DNA of 64,000 nucleotides from NCBI GenBank assembly GCA_037576195.1, contig CM075102.1:22130745-22194744 (forward strand), read 5' to 3'. Positions 33,301-44,335 of the stretch are shown piece by piece. Source of the stretch: Phytoseiulus persimilis (Eukaryota; Arthropoda; Arachnida; Mesostigmata; Phytoseiidae). The position numbers and the translations under genes are program-made. The notes beneath the pieces are model-generated. The model was not told the DNA's origin, did no database searches, and saw only the letters and a program-made list of their open reading frames with translations. Numbering within the stretch: the first letter of the stretch is position 1; each line of letters begins with the position of its first letter.

Positions 33301-36047
33301 ATGTGCGCCGGAGACGCCTCCCGAGAACGATGCGATTGGAATCTTTCCGGGTCATCTGGATTGACTCTATGATCTCAGACCGCGAACTCATCAGTGAACT
33401 CCATTCTAGGAGAGATGTTTCCCGTTGGCGAAAAACAGTCTTCTTGTTGAACTCAAGGTCTATCTTCTCCGCTCCAGATCCGGCTCCAGAGCCCTCTGCA
33501 GCAGAAGGCCATTGGTTCGACGCGCCCAGGCTCGTCGCGGTGAGACCCGGAGTAGAGGCATGAATAGCCCGCGGTAAGCGAGCGAGGTCGCTGCCTCGCC
33601 GTTACTCTAAGTCGTCAATTTACTCCGAGACTCGGCAGGCAACCCCATACGCGCGGCGCAGCTAGCGGAAACCAGAGTCAACTCAACGAATCTACGGTGC
33701 TTCTCATTGAATCTCTGTGCTCAATGGGACCATTATCTGATAAGCTTCAAGGAAGTGCTTCTCTCATTCAGGCCTCCGAAGAACCCCCAGAAAGCCGTCA
33801 CCAAACCCCAGGCTGAGCCCGTTGGCTTGCTTGGGCACCTCTCGAACGGTTGAGGAGTGTTGGTGCGCTCATAGTCCCAACATGCCAATGATTTGTTCCT
33901 CTCACGTCCAAAGAATGACCGCCCGTTCCTCAGACCATCGAGGAACGACAATCGCTGAACAGGTGGAGGCCGGTGTTAGGATTGTTCTCCATTGGCTTGA
34001 TGGGTACGATAATCTGTGACAAGTCGCGTGGCCAAGAACGTCGTGAAAGATGCAAGATTTAGAAGGCACGGTAGTGAAGAGTGTGCTACCAGTTGGTGAA
34101 CCATTCGCTAATCCAACCAGAACAGCGTAAATACTCCAACGTGAGGGCAGCCCGTCTATTCGTTCAACATCTCATGACGTTCCCGGCTAGCGGAGGTTTC
34201 TGGAGACGGCAGCCATTCATTTTGTCCGATCCTCAAAAAATCACCGCGCTCTGGAGTCAAGAGCTGTTGGAAGGGAACCGAATGCATCCGAGTACCGGAC
34301 GCTAGGATCGGGCTCATCGGACAGGCTTGTCATCATTGATGGTCTCGCGACAGCTGACTGCCATTGAGTGCTCTGTGATGACTTGGACCACTTTCAGCAT
34401 TCAGTTGTGTCATAGGTCACCAGCTCGTTATTCTTCCAAAATGACTTCCAAATTTCAATGTTTACTTGATTCACATGAAATCCTAAGTAGATGGAAACTT
34501 TTGTGTCGAGCTGGTTCTCGCCAGCATAGTTCGTTCATCTATCCATGCATCGCATGAGGATGAAACACCTTACAAGCTTCATCACTTCGCCCACTTCAAT
34601 ATGATGAGGTAAGTCAGGAAATGAGATCGCAAACGGTTACTATGATCCTGGACTACCGATGATATCGATTTCGAGGTCGCTTCGGTTTCAGAACTGCAAG
34701 ATGAACTCCGTAGACACAAATTCCTCGAGGTATCCTCCATCTGTAGAAAATCTCCGATCACAAGGGGAAGCAGGCAGTGAAAATTGTGTACGGCTCGCTC
34801 ATCGAAACATAACTGTGGATTGCATCAACTCACAACTTTTGTGCTAAGATGCTGAGGAACTCACCCAAATCGGAGAATTTCACGTCATCAGCCGAATCGG
34901 CCGCATGTGTTTCGTATGTCTCTACGCTTCCCCTTTTGTCGAACAAAGATGAGATTCCGAAACTGAGGATGTCCAGAAGGAGATACACTCGTGACAGCGG
35001 ATGCCCTCAATCATCTGAAACATTTCGGACTACAACGGCATTGCATATCCGCATAGTAAATGACGAGATGTGCTCAGCTCAAGTTGTTGACACACAGTAG
35101 TGGGGACAAGGATCTCCCTAGACTAGCCTTCCTATGAGAATTCAGCTGATTTCTCCCGAGACCAAACTTTCGTGACGCTGTAAATTTCACTCGAGCAGAG
35201 AGCAGTATGAGTCAGCAGCGTGGCCTCTGAAAGCGCCGCTTGGTTCGAGCATCCGATGAGTCTGAATGCTTCCTTGGCACGACGAGGATGCTGAGAGAAC
35301 TTAAGAGCGGAGCATCGAAACCCCGGCTAGGGCTTTTTTGTGCGCAAGTTGGAATTGAGGAGCTCGGATTTTGAGAAACTCCTCATCCATCTCTTGAGGT
35401 CCAGATTGTGGTGGGAAAATGAGAGAGACCGGTCGGAAAGAATCGTACAGCAATCTTACGATGAATTGAGGGATTCAATTGATCTGTGAGGGGGGAGGGT
35501 CCTGTTAGATATACCTGCGCCCAACCGCAGCGCTTCCAGATGTGAGGAGAGAGGCTTGGGAACTGAAAATTATACGCAGGAGTATGCATGGCGAAGGCAC
35601 CGACTGCATTCATAAGGAATTCTGTTGATCGCTAATTTTGATTGACGAATCGTTCTCGTCTGAATTTCACCTCTCTCTCCTTGTCCACCGTCACTGATCC
35701 AGCCGGGTACCGCTGTAAGGATCTCGGCCATCACGGCTGGGCCGTCGGACCCTTGGATTTTCCACAATTCCAACTGAAATCTATTAACTTCAAAGGCTCA
35801 TACCTCGGCTCCCAGATGGGTGACAGCGCTGATCGGCTTGTTTTTGAAAAGCTCAAGAAGGGATTCATATAATGGTATATCTGTCGTTCGGGTTGAAGAT
35901 GAACGCACACCTTTGAAATCGATGAGTTCGGACCGATGCGAAAATAATGAGCGTCGAGAGGCCACTCGGGAATTCAGCTTGATCGGAAGGTCACTGATTG
36001 TCAAAGCTTATGCAAAAACGAATCCAAAGAAGAGAGGCGCTTCCTTC
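30375..36047. other. no supported gene; transposon ends and simple repeats
   Basis: A CT microsatellite lies at about 30725-30745. At 31263, reading leftwards on the minus strand, CAGTGGCGTAACCAGG resembles a common DNA-transposon terminus, but no mate was found. At about 32978, CAGTGGTTTCCAACCATGG resembles an hAT 5' end, also without a mate. Many open frames of 60-140 codons are present; none is assignable. Confidence 0.3.
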
Positions 36048-36465
36048 TGATAGCCGGAAAACCGATTTCCCCCTCCCCCCACGCACCCTCAGTAGTTCCG
36101 AGTCCTCCAGTACCATGAGTCGGAATTGAAAACATGCAAACATGCTGGGTTCGTGTAGAAAATAACGCCCGTTATGGTCTCGGCGGAACACGTGATCTCT
36201 ATTCGTCAGCATCACTCTCTTCCGTGCCCAGCGGCAACGTTGACCGGTCCCTTCATACCATCACACCAGAGAGACAGGCTCAGAAGAGAGTGATGCTGGC
36301 GAATAGATTCACGTATCCCGCCGAAACCCTCACGGGCGTTATTCTCTGCTCTATCCAACACGTTTGTATTTTTTCAATGCTGACTCACCTTACTAGAGCG
36401 CTCATCGCTACCGAGGTTGCATGGGAGGGGGCGGGGGGCAAGGAAAATCGTTTTTTCGGCGATTA
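36048..36465. mobile_element. foldback element, about 418 bp
   Basis: The two halves are inverted copies over roughly 190 bases. The outer arms are TGATAGCCGGAAAACCGATT and, inverted, TAATCGCCGAAAAAACGATT. The inner arms are AATAACGCCCGT...GGCGG...ACGTGA...CAGCATCACTCTCTTC on both sides. A short centre of about 60 bases (around 36223-36282) separates them. No clear target duplication was found and there is no coding capacity. The ORFs that cross it are artefacts of the palindrome. Confidence 0.82.
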
Positions 36466-39400
36466 AAAAAAAGCGGCCCATGTTTTTGGATTATGTTCAT
36501 GGATAAGCTTCGACTCTCACTGACTTCTCGATCCAGCTTGATCCCAGAGTGGCCACTCGACACTGACTTTTTTTGTCATTGGTCTCGAACTCATCGATTC
36601 TCAAGGTATGCGTCCATCTTCTATCCAAACGACAGGTTTGTCATTCATCAGCGATAGTAGAGTCATTCGGCCCTGCGACCCATCTGGGATAGCCGACAAC
36701 CTTCATAGCAAAAATTAACGGGATGCGCTTAGCCAGACGTTCTATTCCGTCTGGTTTCGTTTGGGATCGCTTGCTTCGACAACGGATTCGTGGTAGTTAT
36801 TTGGGTCCGTTTCTGGGGATTCGGACTCTGAGGACGCCCTCAGTGACCCTATTTTATGGCCAGGTTCATCGAAGGCACATTCTCGATTCGGAGTCAAAAG
36901 TTCCGAAGGTAATATAGAACCACAATTGCCATCTCTGGAGATGCCCATCCCACAACGCGGATAGAGTTGAATACTGTTATGGCACCATCAGAACCGAAAA
37001 ACCACAAAACCGTCTCCGTGTAGCTCCCGAACAGGCGTGCTGCGATGTGGTTCATTCTACGCGCCGCCTTTTTCCCCTCCACGTCTCTTCGACAAGCCCA
37101 GTTTGAAGGCAGAGAGACGAAGGGGCACTATATGCGCGTATTCCGAGTCCTCCTGCGCTGAATGGACTCATCCGCCTTTGGAAGGGGAAAAAGCCAGTCG
37201 AGCATTCAGATATGAGCGCCGAACGGAGAGCTGCGTTCATTCACGTTCCTCCCCTCCAGCATTACTTCCCCTCGTCTGAACTCCCCGCCTGCGGGAGATA
37301 GCGTGTAAGAGTAACACCTCCGAAACCATTATTTTCCTGCCCTTGCTGTGGTGTGGAGCTACACAGCGAGAACAAACTCCAGTTCGGCTCGCTTCGGAGC
37401 TGAATAAGTCCGACCCTCTGACATTCAGCCTTCCCACTTTCCTAACTGGATGGGAAGGGGGTGACTTACCGGACGCGTTTCCGAAGAAACTGCTGAACAG
37501 GGGTTCCCGACTAGATGCTCCTCGGTTCGCGTAGAGGCCGAATGTTCCCTCCGATCTATGTGAAGCCGAGACCCATCCTCCGGAACGCTCGTCGCTCAAG
37601 AGGTTGGAACCAGAGATCGGATCGAAATCCTGGAGACGCTATCTCGGAAGTCGCACGTCTCGAAATCTTGTTGCAGCAAGGGGCAACAAGGGTGTGGGGT
37701 ATTTGGACAATGCTTACCTCTGGCATAGGCTCACAATGCTTTTGGCTGACCCTCGGAGCTCTAGGATAGCCTTATTTCCGTCTCGCTTTGCTTCGGTCCT
37801 ATATGTCAGCACGAAGGAAACGCTCCATCGAACTATCGAGAACTTCAACATCCATATATTACAGCCAGCAGAAACAAGAATGGGATAGGACTACGCGCCC
37901 GAACTTTGTTCCGTGACCGCGTCCCGCTCGAGAGAAGAAGTCACGTTGTTCAGGCGCGACCGGGAGGTCGGATAGGACGCTGGAGTCCGGAACGGTACTG
38001 ACCAAGACTGGGCATTGTTAGAGCAGACTGCGGACGTCGTCATTGTCAATACAGGGCAATACATGTCTTAATGGCTTTGGGCCCACGGAGTAGACGGAGC
38101 GTAATGAGTCGCTTGTCAATTTACCTTTTCTGCCTCTCTCCTAGGTGCTCGTTCCCGACTACATCCTGCCAGCTTGGCCTATGGGAGGGGACTATCAGTG
38201 CACAATGTTCCGAATATCGGCGAAACTAACGTGACAGCCTGGAGAGACAAATCGTTCGGGACGACTAGATAATAGCTGAAAATTAGCGCGCATATGCCGA
38301 TATCTACCGCATTGCCGAGTTAGATAGAGATGTCGTCAATCGCGCCTTCGCGTATGCTATCGAACTTTGAGCGACGATAAATTCCTCGCTCAAAGTTGAG
38401 TTGAGCACGAGAACAAGCGCCGCGAGCCATCGCCGAAACTTTCAACGGGGAGCCTTACATAGTCTCACTCAGTTGGATCCACCCCAGTTACCCGAATCCC
38501 TGTTACCCGAATCCGAATTACTCTCTCTTACCGCCAAATCCTCACGCTCTAGAGTCACGACGGATCCCTGGGAGAAGTATAGGAACTGAGTGGAAGAGAT
38601 ATCCACTCCACTGTGAAGGACGACTTTAGGAGTGCCGGTAGAAATATTGAAAACTTCAAGGAGACTGGAACTCTTGGGTAACGTCATTCGAGAGGGAATG
38701 GTAGTATTGGTTGAGTTCAACTTCCGAAGTTCTATAGGCGCGCGAATCGCCATGCACAAGAAGCTTCAACGCATGAGGATTTAGCTGTGAGAGAGAGAGA
38801 GTACTTAGGATTCGGGTAACTGGTGCCCGACCCTCCGAACCCGCGTTCCGGCGCCAAGTTGAATCAAGCAGAGGCGAATATCTCAGATATGAGATCTGTA
38901 TGAGGACATGTTGAGAGATTGTACCATGACGTACACTCAACATATAGCTTGAACTCCGTGCTCCTTCTCAGTGAAGCTCTTGGTCTCGCTTAATAACAAA
39001 CGTTGTCAGGTTCCGTTGAGAACTGCGAACCGGGAGTGTTCCGATTGATTTCCTGAATCAGGCTCAGGGGAACCAGCTTGCGTGATAGTCGGTGAAGTAG
39101 AGAATTCTGCCAGAGCCGTGCGATAGGCCGGAATCCCGCCGGCGCCGGTAGATCTTCGACTGATGCTCCGAAAAAAACATTTCGGTTCTTGACGGAAGGT
39201 TTTCAATGAGCGTTATTCTTCTCGGTCTTCTCGTGGTCAATCACAGCCTGGATATCTAATGGCGCATGCCTTTTGGGAATCCAGATTCGGTGTCTACAAC
39301 TGGAGCTTGATCGACCTCTGGTAAGAGCGACTTGGGAAATATAACCCAATATCCGCTGGGAGAGGAACACACAAGCACTATCGATTGTTCACGGCTCGAT

Positions 39401-39960
39401 TCCCTGCGCTTCCACGATCTTATCAGAGCTTCATTTTTAATTTATTCAAATATCTTTGGGTTCTCGAAGTTGTCATCATGTGGCCTTAAACAGCTCCGGC
39501 AGCCATTTTCGCCTTCGGAATCAAACTTTCCGCCAGGTTTGGAGCGCACAAAGAAAACAGCGGATTCACACCAAGCGGATTCAGCGGCGCAGGTCCCAAC
39601 AGCCTGCGGCGTCGTGGAGCTGTTTTTCTTGCTAAATGAGGGTTCCTCCAGGGAAACAGTGGCTTTCTGTGGATTGCATCTGGGATTCCAAGAGGAGTCC
39701 GCGAGCGGATCAAGCTCCGGTGGGGTTTCGTGGCCGATCGGATTCCAAAGGGCGACTCCAGGCGGGCAAAAACTTGCTACCCTAGGGCAAGGCTGCCAGC
39801 TCACCTCTTGCGTTATGCTGCGGATCTCCACGTGCAACTCAGACCGATCCGACCTGCCGAACACTTCGTCGGCCTGAAGCACCCTCGTTCTCTGAGCGGC
39901 TCATCTGGAGGCTGCTGAGTGACGGAGAGGTATTCCAGTTTTCCGTGCTCCTCTCCGGCT
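36466..39960. other. no supported gene; one hairpin
   Basis: An 11-pair stem is formed by AACTTTGAGCG at 38363-38373 and CGCTCAAAGTT at 38387-38397. The frames at 39332-39877 plus (181 codons) and 39442-39882 minus (146 codons) overlap in antisense, and I cannot tell which, if either, is coding. The minus one follows an acceptor-like GTGCTTCAG. A GA-rich run lies at about 38790. Confidence 0.25.
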
Positions 39961-40040
39961 CGTTGGCCGTGTGGCATAAACCAACGCCTTGGGTGCCACG
40001 CTAAGCTAGCAATCGCGGGTTCGATCCCCGGCCGGGACAA
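39961..40040 (+). repeat. tRNA-derived SINE head, family 1 copy A
   Basis: GGTTCGATCCC at 40018-40028 is a perfect Pol III B box, with a four-pair T-stem (CGGG...CCCG). TTGGCC...GGCATAAACC lies upstream. The distance from TTGGCC to GGTTCGA is 55 bases, exactly as in the minus-strand copy at 41295-41370. Acceptor arms do not pair, so a SINE is likelier than a tRNA. Confidence 0.65.
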
Positions 40041-41294
40041 CAAATTTCTTATGTGGTGAAAAAAGACTTAATTTATATCAAAGTTAAATCTGAACCATCT
40101 TAAGACCCAAGCCCACCGCCCGCAATGGGATTTGCGAGGCGATAGGGAGTGTCACTGAAGCAATACCGAAAGGTGAATCCGGGACACTTCTGAGGGCTGG
40201 CTGAGAGGTTCAGCCGAAAAACAAAAGTTTTCCGTGCTCACAATTGGAGCGTCCTGCAGCAGTACGTCGACATCAATTTCTCTCTATCTCGGAAATATGG
40301 CAGGAAATCATCGATTGCCGCACATCGGCTGGGGTCAAGAATCTTTTCGACTGTGCCCATGGAATGTCGATTAGAGGTGCATATTCGCGAAAGTGCATTG
40401 ATTCTCCGAGAACAAACACCGTTGCCTGTCCAATGCGTCATTGAACATGTAAAGTTGCCATAGAAAGATGGAAAGAAGAAATGGAGTTCCATAGGTTGTC
40501 GTGTTTGTCATTCTCATTGACGCTTGATGCGTATTACCTAGAAATGGAAAGTAGTGGATCTCAATTCACAAATCCATCGCTCAATTGGTACCACGCAAGA
40601 TCGGGATCATTTCCCATCTGAGAGTATGAAGCTGAATCGGTCGGAGTGATTCCAGCTGGTTTGAGCCCCGGGGGAGAGTCAATGAAGGACTGCGAATCTC
40701 TAGTTCCACAGAGACCTCAAGCCTTGGGGATGAGACAGAGCTCACCTAGTGCATTCAAACGATTGAAATATCACTCCTGATGCGACCAACGGAAGCCAGC
40801 CGGTTGAAAACGTCTCCCGAGTCCGACGGTTCACAGTGCACTCTGCGTTTGACTGCTTCGCGAGGGGGGGGGGGGAGCCCCCGCGCAAGAGGTAAGGCGA
40901 TGATTCGGCCGCTCTTTTATGATTGGCTGTGAAATGCTGAGCGAACACTGCTCGGAACATGCGCCGTCGCAAGCATTGAGGAGTGCGACGAAATGCCTTC
41001 CGAGAGGTCCATCCTGAAGTATGGAGGAAACATAGGGCGGGCAGATTACCCAACCAAATGATATTGCATGGATTCGAAGCATCCCTAATTCCCCATGGAT
41101 CCTTCTCTTTAACAATTCCCAATGGGGACTTCAAAGACGCTCCTGATTTCAATGAGTTGAGCTGCACGTACGAGCGAAAAAATTCAGAAAAACTCGAGAA
41201 ATCTTGACACAGTGTTCACGAACAAGTCGGTACAAGAACCAACAAACGAAGTGTAGAGGCAGGGAGAGAGAGCTCCACAACCAGCGGTCGCCAA
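40041..41294. other. no supported gene
   Basis: Unassigned sequence between two SINE heads. A run of twelve G lies at 40864-40875. The minus-strand frame 40742-41167 crosses it and is not recognisable. Confidence 0.3.
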
Positions 41295-41370
41295 TCAGGA
41301 AACTCGAACCCTGACTTCCTCTTTGACGTGAGCGTCCAAAGATTACAGGGTTAATGCCGGGCCAAGCGCA
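41295..41370 (-). repeat. tRNA-derived SINE head, family 1 copy B
   Basis: On the minus strand TTGGCCCGGCATTAACCC is followed 55 bases later by GGTTCGAGTTT, the same words and spacing as 39961-40040 (TTGGCC, GGCAT, AACC, GGGTTCGA). The B box is degraded at its last positions, so this copy is older. Confidence 0.55.
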
Positions 41371-43425
41371 ACGATGTGCTAACGTCTGATTGCGTGACAT
41401 CAACTGAAGCTTTTTCCTGATATTATCAGAATGTTTGGCCTCATATCCATCTTGAATGACCGCCTCCGTACTCATTTGACTCGATGGGGCTACCTCTCAC
41501 GAATGCCTCCTTAAGGGTGCTCGATCGAAGTTAACACCATTCACTGATTCCACTTTATTCCCAGCGCCCATCCAATGAGTGTCGATTTCAATGAGACTCA
41601 AGATCGACGCATAAGCCGCAGTGCAGCCTGTTCTCATGGAACCGAGCTGCAGCCAAGCTCCGGCACAAGGGGCAGAAGTATCCGAGTGAGGTGTCCTCAT
41701 CCGGGTATGGCAAGGATGTGTTTAAGATTGTGACGAATCAGGATTCGGTCCTTGAATGATATTTGTCGCAGCGTGAATGGATCTGAGTTCCCACACAGGA
41801 TTCAGAATAAATCGTCGTTCCCTGCGAGCAACGGGAAGATTTCCTCCAGCCATAATCTCGACCGAAGACAGATCAGAAGAGACTCGACCACTTTCGACTC
41901 TGACAGTCGCGCAACCCACATACTCCCGAGGCGAATTCGGTTGCCGCGCTGTATGACGCGCGAGTCGCGATCATCCCGGCGCCTTCATTCTCGCCTTTGC
42001 CCGTCCGCGAGGAAGGGTAAAGATTACAAAGCCGGAGCGAGTGGGGGGCGAAATGTAACTCGACATCCGCTCAGAACGTCGCTGTGATTGACGCTGGCAC
42101 GGCGTTCAGCGGTTTCCGACAATAAAGGTGAAGCCCCATGGATTGGTGGAGTGCGTGCTTTTGCATGCCTCGAAGGTGATCGTGAAACGAAAGAGCTCGA
42201 GTCTTACTTCATCATTACGTGAGGGCCATGGAGAAGAGCAGCGCCAACGCTGCACCTAGGGATGATGTAGCGCTTAGAATTACTACTATGTGGCAATCGT
42301 GAAACGAACAAGCTCTTTTCTTATTATTCTAGACCAATGACGGAGTTTTCTCGTCTAGCAGCTACAGATCATATCTCTGGCCTGCGGACGCACTCCGCCG
42401 AATAACCTCAACAGGTCTGCTACTTCGAAAATCACCAGTTGTGCTTGGCAATCGCCGACGAGTGAGAGTATCCTTCCTGTTCTTTACAGTTTCCACAGGT
42501 GCCTCAACGTCTATGAGAGTTCACATTGACCGATGTACACTCTCTTCAAGGGCGACAGGCCAAATGAATCGACTGGAGGAATGAAGCCAGTGTCTTTTGA
42601 TCGGTCGATCCCACCATGCCCGCCCGTTTCAATCAATTTCCGGCCGAGCCCTCTCCCAAAAACGCGCTATCCGCCGTCGTAGAGCGTGAAAAAACTTGGA
42701 CTGGAAAAAAAAACTGAGAGAATAGGGCCGGAAACAAGGTAAGCTAACGAGTGCAAGATGAAGTGGAGAGGACGACTGTGTTGGTTCGAGAAATGTGATG
42801 TTCCACGAGTTTGCCCCCCACCCTTCGCTGGCCTCCTGTCGAGGGCGAGTTGAAACCCCACTCGTCGATGCAATTAATACAGGTTAACTAAGTTGGGTCG
42901 GATTTTTTTTCCGCCATTCTCCTTTGGACTTTTATTCCGAGCCCAGTGCTCGGATTTTTTCCCCTAAATGTCGCACATTGATCCGGCCACAGCTATGCGC
43001 TATTTCACCCACGATAACAATCGCCTCTATCACTTTTTTGTTTCGTTTCGGAAGCAGATACACGAGAAGTGGCGATTTTTCCCCTCAAACTCAGAGGGCT
43101 TGTCAATTCTCCACAGCCGGCGCAGTGAGCTCGCTCGGTGTGATGTCGAGGGCGTCCGTCAGACAAACAGTGCCTGGTGTTGCCAGCGAATCGCTCCTAG
43201 CTGGGAATAACAATTGAGCCGGAGCAAAAAAATATCGCAAAGGACAGGTCACACTTAAAGTTGACCAAAGAGGGCTCTGTAACCATCCGAAAACTGGTTT
43301 CCGGTCACAAATCGCACACTGAAGTTGCGTGATTTTATTTTCGTGGAAATTCCAGCCCACCGCTGGTGGTCGGTTCTCGGCGAAACCCCTAGAAACGAAC
43401 GATTTCTCATTGCGACTTTTTCATA
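41371..43425. other. no supported gene
   Basis: A short imperfect duplication places CGTGAAACGAA...AGCTC at about 42180 and again at about 42298. Other frames (41752-42087 plus, 42924-43217 plus) are unassigned. Confidence 0.25.
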
Positions 43426-44335
43426 CAGGTGACTCCGCTTAATGGGAACACCGAATAATCGGACCATCCGCTTATTCGGATCAGGAGTTTGATTCCCCGA
43501 TTCTCGCCCTGGGACACGCTCCGGTTTATTGGGACACGCTCCGGTTTATCGGTACGAGGCTCTGCTTATTCGTATCAATCCGTAACGAGCGAAATTTTCC
43601 TTCAGATGAAAGAATGAGAAGTTTTCGCAATGCGGAACGCACAGCCGAATGGATCACTTTGTTGCAGTCGCGAGACCATGTCAGGTTACATGGTTCCACA
43701 ATTGGAACGCTGCAAGTTTTCTCGAATAAAGAGACCAAACGGATTCCGATCTGCTTCCAGGTCAGAATCTCGGGACATCCTCGTCAATTGACGATGATGT
43801 CCAGTGCCCCTCTTCGGTTGAACCTCACGAAGATGAGATCGTCCAGGAAATCATGGCGGATCAGGGCTGTGTGACTCTGGTTCAAGAAACGGAGAGGAGT
43901 ACGGAGACGCGGAAAAGCCTGTAGCTGTGCATGAGGCTGAGCGGAGTATAGAACTACTTCAACGATTTTCATGCAAGATTTCGAGGAGGACGGTCCACGA
44001 ACGTCCTCAGTTTGTGTCGACTTCGTTTGTAGAATCTCGAGGACGAGAAAAAGACGAACTTCAAAGATGAGTTCTTCGTCGAGCGCTTGAAGCCCAATCG
44101 CTGTTACGTGTTCCATCAACTCGTATGTTCAAGGAGAGCTTCATCGTGTTGCTTTAGGTAACGCACCCCGGGAACGATGAGCCACAGCGCCCAAAGCGCA
44201 ACTCATGTTCTTATGATGAGAATCGATACATTTTTGGAGAAAATCCAGCATCAAGCTTATCTTCCCTTTTTTTTCCCGCCTAATCGGATCAGAATGGTCT
44301 GGTCTCGATGTGTACCGATTGAGCGGAGTCCACGA
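43426..44335 (+). mobile_element. internally deleted Tigger/pogo transposon
   Basis: Left end CAGGTGACTCCGCTTAATGG and right end, inverted, TCGTGGACTCCGCTCAATCG share a subterminal ATCGGACCAT/GACCAGACCAT region. TA flanks both sides (43424-43425 and 44336-44337). Inside, from 43781 on the plus strand, an acidic frame reads SSIDDDVQCPSSVEPHEDEI then VQEIMADQG. After a frameshift near 43921 it continues VAVHEAERSIELLQRF. This is the pattern of the pogo transposase C-terminus (acidic ...I...., then AxxALexLrxF). The helix-turn-helix and DDE regions are missing. A 20-base direct repeat (GGGACACGCTCCGGTTTAT) is present near 43511 and 43531. Confidence 0.8.

Noticed and set aside
35642..36050. SYLGSQMGDSADRL, considered as a LINE thumb-region YLGS motif
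   Set aside because: The surrounding residues do not fit and the frame stops shortly after; no RT core is nearby.
39332..39882. 181-codon plus and 146-codon minus frames over the same bases
   Set aside because: They are antisense to each other, neither shows a recognisable domain, and flanking splice sites are weak.
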